Shown in pieces: positions 12,390-24,565 of a stretch of DNA of 64,000 nucleotides. Source of the stretch: Solea solea (taxonomy: Eukaryota > Chordata > Actinopteri > Pleuronectiformes > Soleidae); the NCBI RefSeq assembly GCF_958295425.1, contig NC_081144.1, forward strand, positions 21,676,853 through 21,740,852. Reading direction: 5' to 3'. The notes under the pieces are model-generated. The model had not been told where the DNA came from. It saw only the letters and a program-made list of their open reading frames with translations, and did not search any database. The position numbers and the translations under genes were made by a program. Every line of letters begins with the position of its first letter. The stretch's first letter is position 1.

Positions 12390-13886
12390 AAGTGTGTAAT
12401 TTTATTTTATTTCTTTTATCTGATGCAACATCTAAAATTAAAACAGGGATGAGAACAGCTGAAGACATTGAAAACAAATAAAAACCCCAAGAATCAAAGT
12501 CCAAACTGAATAAATAATGGTTTTCCATCTACAGAGGAGTCAGAGGACGCGAGACAAACACTGACAGCAATTATGTTATAGGTCAGTGTGTTTGCACAGT
12601 GTTTCATTATCTGTTTCCCCCAGAGAGCCACATTTTAAGGTTAGCATGTGGCGAAACATACACACACACAACGAGATTTCACAAAAGCTTTGTATCTTTT
12701 TGACTTTTCATCCACTTTGGGAGCCCTAAAATACCATTTTTGGAAAACGGGTTTAGGATTTAAGGTTTAGTGCGGGTTTTTTTTATGAGGATGTAAACAT
12801 TTTTTTAAACGATTTCCTATTTAAGGAAAACTTCTTAAGCACAAGAAAGAAAAACAGCACTTTGGGAAAGTTGCGTTTTCATGTGGATAAGACACTGCAA
12901 CAAACAGGCCATTGGGTTTTTTTCCGAAAGACAAAAGTTGGAAAAGTACCACATATCCACCCACTAATTCTATCACAACCAAACAAGAACAGAAAATTAA
13001 AAGCAAATGAGGAAACAAAAGAAATGACACCAAGACCAAAACAATGTCAAAACTACTCAAAACTGAAGACACACAGTCTTAACTTAGCAACTTTTTAATA
13101 AATTTACATTAACGTAAGGTTCAACACCATAATTATTCTTGATTTGAGTATTTCATTTTGTTTTAAACTAAATACCTTTGGCCATTTTTCTTCAAATTTC
13201 GCCTTTTAGGCACTTGTAATTGTTTTTCATGCTACATGGTAAGTTATTACTGTAAATAAATTGAAAAATAACATCATGTATGGTAGCTTAAATCTTGGAG
13301 AATTGTGTGATTTACTCCAAATGAAAATCTTCCTATTTAAGCAAACAATTCCACAAGAATTTGGCATATTAAGTTAATGGATTTAGACATGGCATAGCAT
13401 TCAAACATGCTAACATAACATGTAGCCACATGCTAAATGAGAACCTTCTACAACCGTAGCAAGACAACCTGTCTGCAAACAGTAGAGTTTGCTATATTAT
13501 GTACTATGTCCCTTAAAGATGCTTGCATGAAAACCTTTGGTGTCTTTGTGGCTCCTCCAGTAAATCATGGGAAAACAAGAGTGCTACCGTGCTCTTCTTA
13601 TCTTATAATGTATATTTTGGTTGCCTCAGTAATTCCTTAGCAACTACAGAGTAATAACTGTGTAACATTCCCTTAGAGAGCAGCTGTAATTACGTGATTT
13701 TATATAAACCTATATACACTGGCACCTTTCCCTATGGCTGATGCCAATCTTTAGAAACCATGATGTAGTTTTATTTGTTTCTTTGTGTATTTGTCGGTTG
13801 CTTTTCCGATGATATGTTTGGCCCATAACAGAGACTTGGCTTTATTGAAAAACACACATCTATCCAGTCTACACTGCAGCGAACCT

Positions 13887-13975
13887 ATATATTTTAAGGC
13901 AAGGCAGCGCATTTCATACACAAAGGCAGCTCAGTGTGCTTTACGTGAAACAAACAATTAACAGTAAGAATTGGA
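13887..13975. repeat. Interspersed repeat fragment
   Basis: Contains GCGCATTTCATACACAAAGG and CAGTGTGCTTTACGTGAAAC, similar to a widespread fish repeat that lists a 'gcacatttcatac' block followed by a 'gtgctttac' block. It is followed by an A-rich stretch to about 14,100. Confidence 0.5.
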
Positions 13976-15820
13976 GAAATAAAAATAAAAACAATTGAAT
14001 AAAAACAATTTAGAAATAAAAATAAAAACAATTGTGTAAAAACAATTTAGAAAAAAACAAAGTACAGAAAAATAGAAAAGGAGAGAGAAATTAAATATAA
14101 GATTGCAGCATATAATAATGATTTGCTTCAAAATCATTAAAAGGACATACAGTGCAAATGAAGGGAAGTGTTTTTATCCTCGATTTAAATATATAGATAT
14201 TACAATATTACAATCAGAAGACACTGTAGTTATTTGATGAAATGTGATTTTTAAATAATGATTTTGTTAAGTTGCATGAATGAGATTTGAATTGTGGATC
14301 ATATCGCAATCACAATATTTGTCAATATGATGTTTGTCATCGCCAGTTTCCAACATTTTTATATCTCACAAGAGATTAAAGAATCCTCTCATTCATATAC
14401 TGCAATTCTACCACTGGGGGGCAGCAGAGCACAATGACTACACACATCTCATTTACTGGCTGGTGCTGAGTTGCCACGGTAACGGGGGGGGTGGGCATGA
14501 AGCAGTCTTATTGGCAGTGAGGCTGTGAGACACAGAGGGCAGTGTTGAGCCAGAGGGCGGGCGATGAATCCCAATCAGCAGCTGAACACACACACACACA
14601 CACACACACACTGACATGGACATTTCCTTTCTCCTCAAACCTGTTACATTCTCTACAAGACGAATCCGACAGAGCAAATCAACACATTGATTGGATTAGT
14701 CTGATTGTATATTCAGATAATCAAAGTCACAACTCCCGTCACGTCCCGTTTTGAAATGATAATAACGATAACCAGCTGGCGTGTTTATCTCCACAGGCAT
14801 GACTGACGTGTGCCGAGGACAGCTGTTACATGGACGCTGAAGTATTCTGCTCATGCTTAAACAGTCACCACCATATGTCACTCTGACATGTTTTCATGTC
14901 GGGTTTTTTTTCTTAATTCACGTCTAAATGTCACGTGAGATTAAACGATACAAACCTCAAACAGCGCCAATTTTAAGCAAATCTTTACACTTGTTTTGTG
15001 TATTTACGGCTTATATTTTGTGCTCTCAGAATCTGAAACTGCGTTACTCACTATCTCCCTAGATGTGTGAGAGTGCACACCACCACCACCCTTTCCCCAA
15101 CCCCAAAAGGAGACAGGGATGCATAACTAGATTTAAGGTTATGTAAGGCGGACTGGAGGCAGGGAGGAGATGTGTATAATCCGCTCTGATTTGGGTTAAA
15201 CCCATCTCCCTCTCGCTCTATCTGTAAGAGGACAGGGGCCTTACGTCCTCACACATCTCCCCTCTGCCTCATCTGGGGATAAAAAAAAAAAAGCACCAAT
15301 GTCTGTCACGTAGTCTTTTATCATCAGTCACCTCCACAAACATCTCAGCTCCCAGGAAACGTCTACCTGTGCGGTAACATCCCCCGGTGTGAGAGACACT
15401 AAGTGTAGGGCAGCAAATGTCGTGATGGTAGTTTCAAGACAAAAACATCACCCAAGGTGCAGTACAGAATGAAGCCAGCGGGTGGTGGCAGTAATCAGTT
15501 GACACGATCTTAAGATCTTAACCCTCTTACGACCGTCAAGATAAGCAGGCTGCCTGGATTTATTCTGATTTTGAGGCGGTAGAATAGTAAAAATAAAGCT
15601 CAGTGAGTGAGTTCTTCTGCTCCTTTTTCCCAAGATAACTTTCACTTTCAATATCTGGCAGTTGTTGAACCGTTTAGGAATACGGTACTGAGAAGCTGAC
15701 GTCACAAACATGTGATGACCTGGTGAATCTTGTCTGTGACTGGTTGTTCCGCGGACGTCCTGAGGTTCTACCGTAATGAGTATATGGGCACAAAGCTCTA
15801 TTTCTCTGCTTTCCGGTACC

Positions 15821-15920
15821 CATCCATCCATCCGTCTTCTACCGCTTTATCCTCCGCATGAGGGTCGTGGTGGGGGTGCTGTGCCAATCTCAGCTGACAG
15901 CGGGGTACAGCCTGGACATA
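15821..15920 (-). repeat. Widespread fish interspersed repeat, fragment
   Basis: Reads CCATCCATCCATCCGTCTTC then CGCTTTATCCTC and CAGCTGACAGCGGGGTACA, the reverse complement of the 3' part of the element seen in plus orientation at 50441-50763. Confidence 0.7.
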
Positions 15921-16540
15921 TTTAAATGTTCTGGATATCACGAACAGTCTAGAAGTCACGGTAATGAGAATTACGCAAGGATTGCTACCAATCCTGTCAC
16001 AGAGGATTGGTAACAGAATGGTTAAACACGTCATTTGCCCTTGCTGTTAAAGGTTAATAAAGCAGGTTTTGTAATAAATTCTGTGTAGGATATGGTCAAT
16101 TATTCAAAATAATTGTGTATCGCAATGTTTATTGTATCATGATGTATACATACTGATATGATTATATCAGTATGTATGTCTTTGTATGTTTATTGATGGT
16201 TCATGTCTTCCAGTCTAGACAAAAATTGTGCTGCTCACTGGATGTCAGCATGTGCAAAGGATCATGGGATATGGCCGTGAGTGTTCATTAACAAAGTCAA
16301 TTCAATAATAAAGCAGCGACAACAGCAACAACATCAGAGCGGAGAGCTATATTTTGTAAAAGCCGATGAGAGAACGTCCTCTGCCAGTCTTACTGTGTCT
16401 GCTCGCGGGGATGAAGTGTGACCTCCAGATAAATTATGGCCTCTTCAGCTTTCCGTACATTCCTACACTGTCTTCACTTATCAGACCCGCAGACTGTGTC
16501 CATTATTCATATACAGTCAATGGTTTCAGATGACATTAGG

Positions 16541-16598
16541 GGAGAGGCAGGGAACGTCCTGGACAGGTCGCCAGTCTGTCACACGGCTGACATACAAG
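16541..16598 (-). repeat. Widespread fish interspersed repeat, second fragment
   Basis: GGAACGTCCTGGACAGGTCG then CCAGTCTGTCACACGGCTGA is a neighbouring portion of the same repeat as 15821-15920. The two pieces are separated by about 620 bp, so they are either two insertions or one interrupted copy. Confidence 0.6.
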
Positions 16599-16865
16599 TA
16601 TGGTGATAAACCATTCATGTACACGCGCCTGCTAATAATAGGCATGTGTATTATTGCTATTACTTTGAAATTGTAATAGTGATGCCAATATTTATTGACA
16701 CACTTATTGAATATTGAGGGTGCCTGAATGCAGAGGTGTGGTGGAGAGGCTAGAGGCTCTCAGTCTTTGACGATAAACATGGCAACAGCCAGCTGTGACA
16801 TCAGCAGTTTACCTTTGAGTCCTGTTCCTCTGCTGCTTGAATGACATTGTCTAAAACCGTGGTTC

Positions 16866-17084
16866 CACCGAGTGGAACGGTTCAGTTTGGTACAGTGCGG
16901 TACGTATTTTTTATTCCATTCTTTGGTACCCCTCCCTGAGTAAAATGATACGGTCAGGGTGGAGACAGACCAGCTACACCTCTGACAGCACACCCCGCCT
17001 ACCAAGTAAAGGTACTGTTCTAACCCAAGGCTTTGCCAATAGAACCGTACCGTACTGTACCAAACTGTACGGTTCCACTCGGTG
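16866..17084. mobile_element. MITE with about 30-bp terminal inverted repeats
   Basis: Left end CACCGAGTGGAACGGTTCAG plus TTTGGTACAGT and right end ACTGTACCAAACTGTACGG plus TTCCACTCGGTG are nearly perfect inverted repeats. The similarity may extend outward (TAAA-CC at 16852 and its reverse near 17097). No target duplication is obvious and there is no coding capacity. Related fragments lie near 24330, 29100 and 39780. Confidence 0.7.
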
Positions 17085-17408
17085 TAAATGTGGCTTTAGT
17101 GATTATTTAGCACCTATGCACATGTTAGATGTTCTGGTGATACGCTACTAGAGTGGGTGACTGTGAAGGTCCTCAGTCACCCAGTCGTCTTCAGTTGTTA
17201 GCTGTAGGCAAGTGGACTTGGTTGTTAACCATCAACGTAAGAAAAACAATGCAAGAAAACAGCAAGAAAAACAACGGATACCTGCAAATTGATAGCAATT
17301 TACGGATACCAATTAACCTAGCATAGTAAATGGGCTTTTATTTATTAGTTTTTACTCATATTTTTGTACATTGATGCATGTGAAACCGTGGGTTTCTCTC
17401 TGCAAAAG

Positions 17409-17682
17409 TATGGAGTAAAAGGTTCTTGTAGACAGTATTACGTATCACGTAATAACATGATTCAAAGAGTCGTGGTATTATAAGTAAAGTTAAATAAGAA
17501 TGAGACCTTTCCAGATGAGAAGATATACTGTCAATAAGCAGAAAGCATGGAGTTAAACATTATTGTAGACAGTATTACGTATCACGTATTAACATGATTC
17601 ATGAAGAGTTGTGGTATTATAAGTAAAGTAAAATAAGAATGAGTCCTTTCCAGATGAGAAGATATACTGTCTATAAGCAGAC
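17409..17682. repeat. Tandem duplication, two copies of about 137 bp
   Basis: Copy 1 (about 17409-17545) and copy 2 (about 17546-17682) share TGTAGACAGTATTACGTATC, GTGGTATTATAAGTAAAGT and CCAGATGAGAAGATATACTG with few mismatches and a 2-nt indel. The high similarity suggests a fairly recent event. Confidence 0.9.
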
Positions 17683-18153
17683 AAACACTCTGCATGTGCA
17701 CATTAGGAAACAAACAATATGCAATAGGATTGCAACTGGGCTCTTATTGTACACAACCAAAGGATCTCCAGTCAATTGACTGTGTGATTAAACAAGTCAC
17801 TGTTTATTGTTTAAAACAAAGTGCTGTGGTTGCAGAGCAGAGACGATATCTCGTGTTTTCTCGCCACATCTTGTTGTTTTTGTTGTTAAAAAAGTTATTT
17901 TTTTCCCCTTAAATGCTACTGGTAAAAAAAAAAACACTTTCAAAAGACCCAGGTACCAAAGAGGAAAATGCTATTATTTTTATTATTAAAAAATAACCCG
18001 ATTTTTTTACTTTACATTGAACCATGTATTTGCTGTCTGTTTGGATTAAGAATTACAGTTACAATTCTGTAGTCTTTTTTTCTCATTTGAGTTTCATCAA
18101 CAGCATTCGTGATCAAACGTACAGTGAGAAACTCAGTAATCGCCTTATGAAGT

Positions 18154-18154
<1 letters not shown>

Positions 18155-18188
<34 letters not shown>

Positions 18189-18214
18189 GGTGTGATTGTA
18201 ATCACACCACTGTG
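18155..18214. repeat. (CA)n microsatellite ending in a perfect 15-bp-arm palindrome
   Basis: A (CA)n tract (18155-18186) is followed by CACAGTGGTGTGATT, a GT spacer, and AATCACACCACTGTG. The arms (18183-18197 and 18200-18214) are perfect inverted repeats. Confidence 0.9.
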
Positions 18215-18853
18215 ATTCTTAAATCCTCATAAATATTGAATATTTGTTGACTTTCTCATTGATGGAGCAGGGTGCCCGGGCGGCCCACCCTCTGCTTACT
18301 GTACAGACTCCCACAGGAGGGTGTTGTTCCTGACAGTGCTCCATGGGGATGGAAACACTAATGATCCAGTCCCATTTTTGTTTTGTGTTTTGTGTTTTTG
18401 GTTTGCTTTAAAGAAAAGATATTACAGTTATTAGTTATCCCAGGGTAGATTTCATGTAGAGCTGACGTAGATTACACAATGATAATAATAATAATATTAT
18501 TTACACTTAGTGGCAGAGGTGAACACCAGGCTCGGTTGTCTGCCTCAACCGGTTGGGTTGAGAGAGAGAGGTAGAGAGAAGGAGAGGAATAGAGAGATAG
18601 TGGTGTATCTGTCTTTCCTTTTACAGTCTGACTGCTGCTCTCCTAGCAGGGATTGTATTGATGGTCGTCAGCGCTGGCTGGTTGCTAGGTAACATTACCT
18701 GACTGTGCTTTGCTTGCACTGAATTACACGGTGGGTTTTTCTATACGTCTGTGTTTGTGTGTAGAAACGGAAAAAGACAGCGAAATAGACAATCAGTGTG
18801 AGATTTCACCACACCATAGTCAGCCATAGCAAGAATATTAGATTATTGTTATT

Positions 18854-18902
18854 ATGATAATAATGATAATAATAATAATTATTATTATTATTATTATTAT
18901 TA
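18854..18902. repeat. (ATT)n/(ATA)n trinucleotide repeat
   Basis: AATAATAATAATAATT followed by ATTATTATTATTATT gives an inverted trinucleotide arrangement able to fold back. The poly-Ile and poly-Asn frames over it are artefacts. Confidence 0.9.
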
Positions 18903-19659
18903 TCACTACACATATGATTGGGGGGGAGATGGATATGAAACAGATGACCAAAGGGCCTCACCTTTGGTCCAAAGGGCAGATGACAGATCACGTTTTGATT
19001 CCCAGACGCTCCACTGATGCTCCCAATTCATCCGCCCATTTTTTCCCCATGATTCTTGTCTCTCAGTTGCACTTCCTGCCTCTGCCGTGTGGCAGAAATG
19101 TAACATCACTGTCATGTCTCTACAGTAAATATGGTATGAAGCTGAGGACAGTGGTCATTGTGTTTCACTTAGCTTAGTATTAGAATGGGAACTCTGCAAA
19201 TGAGATATTTTGTACCAGGCTAGTTGGCAGATTTGTTTCCCCCAGACAAACCAGAATCCTAGCAACAATGAATTGAAATTTTATCGAAATACTGCAATTT
19301 TCAAATCACAGGAGGCGCAATATTTTTTGCCAAAAGTCTAAATGTGTGTCAAAGTATAATTTTAGATCTCTTGATCTACACACATCTGCACAAACATCAC
19401 ACAGTTTTAAATTTTTAATGTTTTTTTTCGAATGAAAATAAGAAAAATTGGTGTAAAAAGTACCATTCCCTCTGATATCACGAATCATTTCACAATTCCT
19501 GTCAAAATAATCACAATTAGATATTTATTCAATATCGTTCCAGAGGCCCAGAGTCTGCACAATATTTCTATTCAAAATCATGTAAGTGGTCTGTGTCTTC
19601 ACTATAATGTCACTGGTTTAGTACAATATTGCAGAGGCAAAAACGCTCTTTCTGCTTGA

Positions 19660-20060
19660 CCCACCTTCAGAGCGACCCCCCAATAATTCACAGCAGCACA
19701 TTGACCCTGTCACCCTGAAGCAGAGAGCCAGGAGAAACTCCTCTGCTGCTGCTCAGAGGCGCTGACAGGAGGCCATGGTACCTCCCCTAAGAGGTGGCTG
19801 CCAGCTCCCCCAGACATGGATGATATATTTGGAGATCATTAAATGGTCCTAAATGAGACCCTGGCGTGAGAGCGAGCTCTGACCATCTGGCCCTATTGTG
19901 AGTGCCTGGGCTCTGTTCACACTGAGCCAGCAGCATCGCGACCTCCGATTGGCTGGATGCTTAGGAAGCCTGAAGATTCTACCCAATTAGAGTCTCTTTT
20001 AATGAGTTATCCAAACCTGCCTCAAACTCTACAGGTGGCATCTTTTTTTAATCATCTCTA
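19660..20060. promoter_or_regulatory. Non-repetitive block, candidate regulatory element
   Basis: About 400 bp with balanced composition, no microsatellite and no repeat that I recognise. It contains AATTAG and TTTAATGAGTTAT (homeodomain-type cores), a GATTGGCT (inverted CCAAT) and a GAGCGAGCTC palindrome. It lies 2.1 kb upstream of the first recognised exon. The call is based only on texture; conservation was not tested. Confidence 0.3.
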
Positions 20061-20712
20061 CTCTCACTCTTGATACGGTTTATTTCTTTGCACGTTTGAA
20101 ATAAATTCAGGTTGTCTATATCTATATTGTGGTTTAATTCCTCTCTAGTTTGTGATTGAGTCAGATGGCGCTGAATTTTTAGCGATGCTCGCAGCGTGGC
20201 TCCAGGGATATCAGTGCCACATGGCCAGTCTGTCGCAAATTTATAAATTCAAATGTGTACATATATGGAGTTAATGTTGTCCAAAATAGAACTTCTCTGG
20301 CACGTGTTTCCTAAAACTTTTTTATATGGAGACCCACTTTGACAAGAGCTAATTTGTGCATACCATGATGTTGACCATAATGTTTTATTTATAATATTAT
20401 TGTGATAGATGGATTATTTTTGTCAGAGGTCATAAAAGATCATAGATCCTAAATCAAGAGTTAGTTCATTGATATGTAACATTCATAACGATGAGATAAT
20501 ATGTAAAATTCATAAACATGAGGGTAAAAGGACCTGTTAAAAACTTGTGGGAAATGTTTAAAATGTTTAACATGGTTAATACTTTGTGAGATCACTTTGA
20601 TATACCTTTAAAAGATGTCAGATCTGTTAGTTTAGCCTCAGGATAAATGATCTGTAATTGATTACTTATGCCTGCTAAAGCCGGAAGGGGAGCGCTCCGC
20701 ACGATACCTCCT

Positions 20713-21210
20713 TCTCGGTCAAGCTGCCGAAGAAGAAGCATCGTCTGAGCGGTCATATGTATATATATCTCTTTTCCAGGTATGACAATGAATGTTTATG
20801 TGTTTAAGCACTAAAAAATAACTTTGTTTTGAATTCTAGTTGTGTTTTGAATGTTTTGGAAGCTGTACATTCATGTTTATGTTTTAGTTCAATTTGCCAG
20901 TCTAAAGTGACATCTAGTGGCCAGAGATGAGAGGTTCACGTGATGCGTGCGTGCTCAAACACTCTTTATTAAGATAGACTAAAGAGATAAATTACTGTTT
21001 TGATAATTTTTTGTTTAATATTTAAGGAACTGTTTTTGTAAATGTCCACCTGTCGTCTGGAAGGATAATTGCTGTATTGTTGTAATATTCGTATTTAAGT
21101 ATTTTTTGTACTTCATTGTAAATATTTAAAAAATACAACTGATTCTCGGCGAAGCTGCCAAAGAAGAAGCATCGTCTGAGTGGTCATATGTATATATCCC
21201 TTTTCCAGGC
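20713..21210. repeat. Two related 65-bp repeats in direct orientation
   Basis: AGAAGAAGCATCGTCTGAG then GTCATATGTATATAT and CTTTTCCAGG occur at about 20713-20781 and 21147-21211 with few differences, separated by about 430 bp of AT-rich sequence. This could be the remains of an element with terminal direct repeats, or a segmental duplication. Confidence 0.7.
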
Positions 21211-22000
21211 TGTAACATATGAAACACATGAAGCCTTGTGTGACTTTTATCAGCTAAGAGCCAAGCTCCACTGACAGCTACTGTCACATCAAGGCAGTTA
21301 AATAACACTCCCTCCCTCCCTCCCTCCCTCAAACATTTCTTGCTACAGCCATTTGTTTGGACATTAACTCCTGGTCATTTCTGGAGATTTCCCAGATCAC
21401 GTTCTCCCAATGAGGTTTTTCCATTACATTTGACAAACCCAGTGGGACATTATCTGGATGGGATGTGTTCAGCAGGAGAATCTCCATGTGAGTGGTTGAG
21501 GCTGGTCACTCACCCAGTTCCTCACAGCATATTAACCCAGAGTTTCTCCCGCTACGTTCTACAACATTAACCTGAGATTATAGTCGGGAGCTGGCAGAAG
21601 AATGTACTGCCCCTCAGCTCAATCTTCTCGAAATCTCTGCAGTTCAGTGCATGTCTAAAGGCAGCTCATGTTGGGGAAAATGACAGTAACATAGTTAGAA
21701 CAATGCAAGTATGCTTGATTAAAAATTAAACCAATTCATGTACTTACTAGATGTCTGATGTCTTCTTTAAGGTCCAGTGTCCAGAGTTGGTGACATTTAA
21801 TTGTGCGACTGCAGATATTAACAAATGGAAGACTCCTGTGCTCACTCCTTCCTCTCCCGTGCACACCCATGTCCTACGTTGGCTCTTTGGTATCGTAGAA
21901 ACGATGTTGTTCTTCGTTCGCGTTGTAAACTTCCACATCACAAAGCACATCCTACCCTCTGGCTGGACTGTCTTTGGAAATATTGTTGCCCTTCCTGTGA

Positions 22001-22357
<357 letters not shown>

Positions 22358-23084
22358 TAAGGCGGCAGCAGCAGCACCACCAGCAGCAGCAGCAAGCATC
22401 GGTTTAGACAATGTGTGCTTGCAGTCATACTGACATTTCTGAGGGTCACTGAATGCACCTCACAGCCACGCGTCTAAACTCAGCGCTGTGGATCAGCACT
22501 TATCATATACGTCTGGAGCAGATACTTCTAATTAGCTGAAAACACCAACAATTTTATGTGGCACTAATTAATATCAAGGTAAAGTGAGTTATTTCTAGTT
22601 AATTTTTGTGATTCATCGATTCTTCTTGCGTCTTAAATATGCCTTTTATTATGAACTTTAGATTGTGACGTATTATTTTGGGAATAAAGAAGAAATGTTG
22701 TCACGAATATTGTGTAGATAATATTAGCCACCATGAAAAATGGTACCGAGTATTCGTACCAGTGGTTGCTCTAATTGGGCGCTTGGTCATTGCGATAATT
22801 CGTCGATTAAATAGCTGAAAATCTGGTAAAAGTGCTGTATTTGCCCTCCACGTCCTTATCTTCACCACCATGACCCACTTCCATTTGGCCTTTTTTTTTT
22901 TCCCCCTCCTTTGTTTCATCTCTTATGACTCTGGTCCTTCCCTTTCACTCACTCATAAATTATTCTGTTCCACTTCATTATCCTTTCGTTATTTATTATC
23001 CTGACAAATAAGGAGAAACAAACAAGCACGCATGTTTAACAAGCACTCGCTCTCCAGTGCCTGTTGTGTTTACTGCCCATTAAA

Positions 23085-23225
23085 GCCGCTCGTGTCTTGA
23101 CCGCGCCGCAGCGCTGTTTCTGCAGCTGTCTCACACGGCTGTGAAATATACAAAACAGCGTGGCTCGGGCCAAACGCTGCGCGCAACGCCAGACTCAACA
23201 GCTGGACGCGTTACGTCACAAACCG
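23085..23225. promoter_or_regulatory. Small CpG cluster with a CRE-like half site
   Basis: This 140-bp block has many CpG dinucleotides (CCGCGCCGCAGCG, GCTGCGCGCAACG, GGACGCG) in otherwise CpG-poor intron, and ends in TTACGTCA, a CREB/ATF-type site, at 23211-23218. It lies 0.9 kb after the first recognised exon. Candidate enhancer or unmethylated element, by inference only. Confidence 0.3.
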
Positions 23226-23636
23226 CTCTGTGATCTGTGGCTGGATGACACAGTCCGGCTCTAAACTCAGTACATTTCACTACTGTACACTCGTGTCATG
23301 TTTGTGGTTTTTCATTTCAATAGAAAATAAACCACTTTGCTGGAGTCATTTCCTCAAGGAGTTGTTCGAATGCATACAAATGCATAAAAAATGGTGGCAC
23401 TATTGATTTTCACTCTTTCTCCTTTTGCTTAAATAATCACATCATTTGGGGCTTGAACAAACCAGAAAAGTCATGTCAAAATTCAGAAATCTGATTTTTT
23501 TTTGTATCATTTGTTTTATAAATTTCAACTTTTTCCTAACAGCTTTCATTTGCCTTTGAGCTGGGAGTGTAAGGGCCGAGTCATGGCAGCTTGCAGCTTT
23601 CACTTTGAATATATTTTCTTTTCCCCTCTTGTTCTT

Positions 23637-23638
23637 TG

Positions 23639-23666
<28 letters not shown>
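23637..23666. repeat. (CT)n microsatellite
   Basis: About 14 CT units. Confidence 0.9.
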
Positions 23667-23669
<3 letters not shown>

Positions 23670-23964
23670 GTAGTCCCTGGCTGTCTGTGCTCCTCTTGTG
23701 CGCAGCCATGTGACCCGTAAATCCGCCTCACTGAGCCTCCCCCGGTGCCCTGCCTGGGATTATGATGTTCTGATATATTGAAAATAGATTCCTGCCTCTG
23801 CCTGATTATATGACGAACATGGCGGGCTCTCGCAGAGATCACAGGATGATAAGGGAGCGCTCCGTGTGCAAAGGATTGACTGTGATGACATTAAAGTTGA
23901 ACAAAGTAGAAATGCTAAATATGTTTTTCCCAGTGATGGTATTATAGAGCTGTCAGGGAAGTTA

Positions 23965-24020
23965 CGATAAGATAAGATAAGATAGTCCTTTATTTGTCCC
24001 GCAGTGGGGAAATTTGCATT
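23965..24020 (-). mobile_element. LINE-type 3' tail, reverse orientation
   Basis: GATAAGATAAGATAGTCCTT then TATTTGTCCCGCAGTGGGGAA is the reverse complement of a Rex1-like LINE tail ending in tandem (TTATC) units. The remaining body is not recognisable. Confidence 0.65.
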
Positions 24021-24324
24021 GTTATAGCAGCAAGACAGTAAAGATAAAGATAATAAGTAATAAACATGCATTACCAAAAAAGAAAATTACAATATACTAA
24101 GATATTAACACTTAGGCTATAAAACTTAGTTAAAGATAGAAGGTTACGTGATGATAAAAGGGGTTACCGCTTTTTCTTACTATTCATTTTAGTAGGAGTA
24201 GTATTAACGGGGTTGTTGGGGCCATGCATGAGAAATTAGAATCCAATCCAAACACATTTAAAACAACACAGTTGACCAGAAGTGCTGTACTGTAATAAAG
24301 CAAAACAAGAGATGGTTTATAATG

Positions 24325-24495
24325 GTCCTTTTCCACTGTGGTCCCGGTTCGCCTCTCCTCGGCACGGCACAGTTTAGGTTGGTTTCCAAAAAAACAAAAA
24401 AAAAGTACCTACTCAATGTGGGCGGAGTCATCACTGCACGGCTACATGAAACTGCGGTGACTTCGGTCTACGCGCGACACACACAAACGAGTGAC
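24325..24495. repeat. MITE fragment (TTCCACTGTGG family)
   Basis: CCTTTTCCACTGTGGTCCCG then CTCGGCACGGCACAGTTTAGG and GCACGGCTACATGAAACTGC resemble the element type of 16866-17084. The segment GCACGGCTGCACGAAACCGC recurs at 25470-25490, so two copies exist in this area. Confidence 0.5.
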
Positions 24496-24502
24496 TAGTC
24501 AC

Positions 24503-24565
24503 TAGGGCTGTAATCAACCAAATAAATTCTTGGTCGACTGAAGCCCTGAAATTTCAAGATCAACA
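24503..24565. mobile_element. hAT-like terminus fragment
   Basis: Begins TAGGGCTGTAATCAACC followed by TTGGTCGACTGAAG, as in TAGGGCTG-type ends with subterminal GTCGACT. The opposite end was not located. Confidence 0.5.
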
